Below, one piece after another: positions 62,901-64,000 of a stretch of 64,000 nt of DNA. The stretch covers positions 186,001-250,000 of the forward strand of contig QFQP01000011.1 in the NCBI GenBank assembly GCA_003243425.1, read 5' to 3'. Below the pieces are notes generated by a model. It was not told the origin of the DNA and made no database searches. It saw only the letters and a list, made by a program, of their open reading frames with translations. This stretch comes from Archangium gephyra. Its GTDB lineage: Bacteria; Myxococcota; Myxococcia; Myxococcales; Myxococcaceae. The position numbers and the translations under genes are program-made. How positions within the stretch are numbered: the first letter of the stretch is position 1; each line of letters starts with the position of its first letter.

Positions 62901-64000
62901 GGTCGCCGCCGCTCAGACCGTCACCACGGCCGAAGACACGCAGGTGTCGGTGACCCTGTCCGGCAGCGACGTCGACGGCGACGCCATCACCTACCAGGTC
63001 GGCGCGCCTGCACACGGCACGCTGTCGGGCACCGCGCCGAACCTCACCTACACGCCGAACGCGAACTACGAAGGCAGCGACGCGTTCACCTTCACCGTGA
63101 AAGACGCGTCGCTCACGTCGGCGCCGGCGACGGTCAACGTCACCATCACCGCCGTCAACGACGCGCCGGTAGCGACCGCCAGCAGCGTGACCACCGACGA
63201 AGACCACGCGGTCGCCATCACCTTGAACGCGACCGACGCCGATGGTGACACGCTCACCTACACGGTCGGTGCGCCGACGCACGGCGCGTTGAGCGGCACG
63301 GCGCCGAACCTCACGTACACGCCGAACGCCGACTTCCACGGCAGCGACGCGTTCACCTTCACCGTCAGTGACGGCCAGACGAACTCGAACACCGCGACCG
63401 TCAGCCTCACCGTCACGCCGGTGAACGACGCGCCCATCGCCAGCTCGGCGAACGTGACCACGTCGGAAGACATCGCCGTCGCCATCGCGCTCGCGGCCAG
63501 CGACGTCGACGGTGACGCGCTCACCTACACGGTCGGTACGCCCGCGAACGGCACGCTCTCGGGCACGGCGCCGAACCTGACCTACACGCCGAACACCGAC
63601 TTCAACGGCAGCGACTCGTTCACCTTCACCGTGAGCGACGGGCAGACCACGTCGAACGCCGCCACCGTCTCGATCGTCATCAAGGACGAGAACGACGCGC
63701 CGGTCGCGCACCCGGCGAACGGCACCACCGACGAAGACACCGCGATCAGCGTCACGCTCACCGCTGAAGACCTCGATGGCGACGCGCTGACCTGGAGCGT
63801 CGGTACGCCCGCGCACGGTTCGCTCAGCGGCACCGCGCCCAACCTCACCTACACGCCGAACGCCGACTTCAACGGCAGCGACTCGTTCACCTTCACGGTC
63901 AACGACGGGCTGGTGACCTCGAACACGGCGACCTTCAGCCTCACCGTCACGCCGGTGAACGACGCGCCGCTGGCCAACGCGCAGACGCTCAACGGCAACG
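59953..64000 (+). CDS. Giant multidomain surface lipoprotein with tandem cadherin-like repeats (cut by window edge)
   Basis: 1,349 codons visible, open at the right edge. Signal and lipobox ASC (Cys17). Domain order by eye: a jelly-roll-like lectin or MAM-type domain at about 43-250 (ASYDFEGGLSGWTAA), two TIG/IPT domains at about 262-435 (SVEPNIATANDLVSINGSGF, then SISPATANVNQAQST), a KRE9/KNH-like domain at about 436-530 (APNGGQVWQAGTSQNITW), an Ig-like domain to about 620, and then tandem repeats of about 89 residues. The repeats begin with AEDTxxxxTLxGxDVDGDxL and NDAPVA. Such repeats are typical of bacterial adhesins. The palindrome just upstream may regulate it. Confidence 0.88.
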   Translation, partial: MRLPLALAATLVFAASCSPEAEDAVAPKQAVAKVREPLTTVASYDFEGGLSGWTAAATSGTCTWQVLTNPQTLSVSTALNPFSVTLADTGAHLAPPTGSKVIWFGHTANGTFVGNPYPAQSAKNGGSSAAVQTGTITSPVFSLTGATKAQLDFDSWWEIEGTAAASYDLMTVLVSTNGTTFTQLAKLNPSFAAAQPADAAYSSGGPAAPPVWRHYVYDLSAYAGQATVYVRFMFDSRDTSYNAFRSFTVDNVVIGKGNALDAPVITSVEPNIATANDLVSINGSGFLGGAVFTIGTTTITAANITQFGANAVIFKVPTMTAGTYPVKVTNPDGQTFTLANGFTYSSTASPTISSISPATANVNQAQSTIITGSNFVNGATVMIGGTAASSVIWNSATQLTVMVPALAAGTYNVEVTNPSGQSGTKFAAYTVADTSTISLTAPNGGQVWQAGTSQNITWTQSGGSKVNIALYKNGVFVGDIATNVTASAGTYTWAIPATTAAGTDYRVRIYNPAGTTTATSAANFTITASPAIPTTISLTSSVNPSSVGQAVTFTATFSPSSVLGTVTFTVDGATVGSALLVGGNTASSPAISSMSAGSHTITATFVGTLPYNNSSTSITQVVGAAPTANAQSRTTAEDTAMSVTLAATDPDNGTLTYTVLAGPTKGSLSGTPPNLTYTPNANANGSDSFTFKANDGTFDSNTATVSITITPVNDAPVANAASFTVAEDGTLNLTLSGTDVDGDTLTWTTAAPANGTLSGTGATRVYTPNANYFGSDAFTFTVHDGTVSSAAATISITVTPVNDAPVAIASSATTAEDTAVAITLLGSDVDGDALTYIVGSPAHGSLSGAAPNLTYTPAANYFGSDSFTFTVKDATLTSAPATVTIVVTAVNDAPIANAQAVTTAEDTQVTITLTGSDVDGDALSWTVGTPAHGTLSGSAPNLTYTPNANYQGSDSFTFTVNDGSLASAPASVSLTVTSVNDAPVAAAQTVTTAEDTQVSVTLSGSDVDGDAITYQVGAPAHGTLSGTAPNLTYTPNANYEGSDAFTFTVKDASLTSAPATVNVTITAVNDAPVATASSVTTDEDHAVAITLNATDADGDTLTYTVGAPTHGALSGTAPNLTYTPNADFHGSDAFTFTVSDGQTNSNTATVSLTVTPVNDAPIASSANVTTSEDIAVAIALAASDVDGDALTYTVGTPANGTLSGTAPNLTYTPNTDFNGSDSFTFTVSDGQTTSNAATVSIVIKDENDAPVAHPANGTTDEDTAISVTLTAEDLDGDALTWSVGTPAHGSLSGTAPNLTYTPNADFNGSDSFTFTVNDGLVTSNTATFSLTVTPVNDAPLANAQTLNGN
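61827..64000 (+). repeat. 89-residue cadherin-like tandem repeats
   Basis: Eight full repeats and the start of a ninth of about 267 bases each. Each repeat opens with NDAPVAxAxSxTTxEDTxV and later has SDVDGDALTYxVGxPAHGxL, SGxAPNLTYTPNANYxGSDxF and FTVxDGxxxSxxATV. The DxDGD in each is a potential Ca-binding site. The copies are alike at DNA level, so unequal recombination or assembly collapse may change their number. Confidence 0.9.

Noticed and set aside
61744..63816. A 690-codon open frame on the minus strand opposite the giant adhesin
   Set aside because: It has Arg/Val/Gly-rich periodic sequence that mirrors the 267-base repeats, no ribosome binding site and no recognisable domain; it is a composition shadow.

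Overview
The window is uniformly GC-rich DNA with strong G/C preference at third codon positions, frequent GTG starts and tightly packed genes. It very probably comes from a myxobacterium or close relative (Myxococcota). The evidence is the many lipoproteins with GGGS/ATGGGS linkers and Cys-rich modules, two secreted proteases ending in MYXO-CTERM-like tails (GC motif, hydrophobic segment, RRRR), Hanks-type Ser/Thr kinases (one with TPRs), RCC1-repeat surface proteins, and a sigma factor resembling a Myxococcales-restricted family. No rRNA, tRNA, CRISPR array, insertion sequence or phage gene was recognised. I annotate 59 genes, two cut by the window edges and three broken.

Layout. 1-8.4 kb: envelope proteins; a Cys-rich zinc-ribbon membrane protein coupled to a radical SAM/SPASM enzyme; a 982-aa kinase-TPR protein beside a lipoprotein and a sigma factor; dusB. 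8.4-16.5 kb: a six-repeat Cys-Trp lipoprotein, an AlkC-type DNA glycosylase, an M50 protease-TPR protein, a fatty-acid desaturase whose ribosome binding site lies in a hairpin, a perfect bidirectional terminator, a minisatellite lipoprotein, a secreted peroxiredoxin and an amidohydrolase. 16.6-22.8 kb: two tandem trypsin-like proteases, a TonB-like protein, a methyltransferase-like protein and an LTA-synthase-like enzyme.

22.9-29.0 kb is the most unusual block: four consecutive genes for a predicted outer-membrane barrel with a ComEA-like helix-hairpin-helix region, two lipoprotein staphylococcal-type nucleases, and a lipoprotein with four lamin-tail-like domains. Together they look like a cell-surface nucleic-acid binding and cutting machine.

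29.0-45.2 kb: an Upf1-like helicase with an overlapping MarR regulator that diverges from a haloalkane-dehalogenase-like hydrolase over two palindromes; a kinase/transglutaminase pair in which the kinase apparently starts at CTG; a PLP decarboxylase or lyase with two overlapping transporter genes; ohrR-ohr; astD; a NYN-LOTUS protein; argB; an acyl-CoA synthetase. 45.2-52 kb: a bacterial knottin-like miniprotein, an aldehyde dehydrogenase, an RCC1 lipoprotein with a frameshift, an arginase-like UPF0489 protein, and two head-to-head genes (RCC1 and di-heme oxidoreductase) that both lose their 5' ends at one GCGATCGC palindrome.

52-64 kb: two paralogous envelope proteins, a small basic protein, an FMN reductase, an AEC transporter, rnd diverging from ttcA, a TerB-like protein, a PhnD-like protein, and the first 1,349 codons of a giant surface lipoprotein with about nine 89-residue tandem repeats that runs off the right edge. 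Apart from the open edges, no stretch longer than about 160 bases lacks a gene. Assignments come from motif recognition by eye; none was tested by database search.
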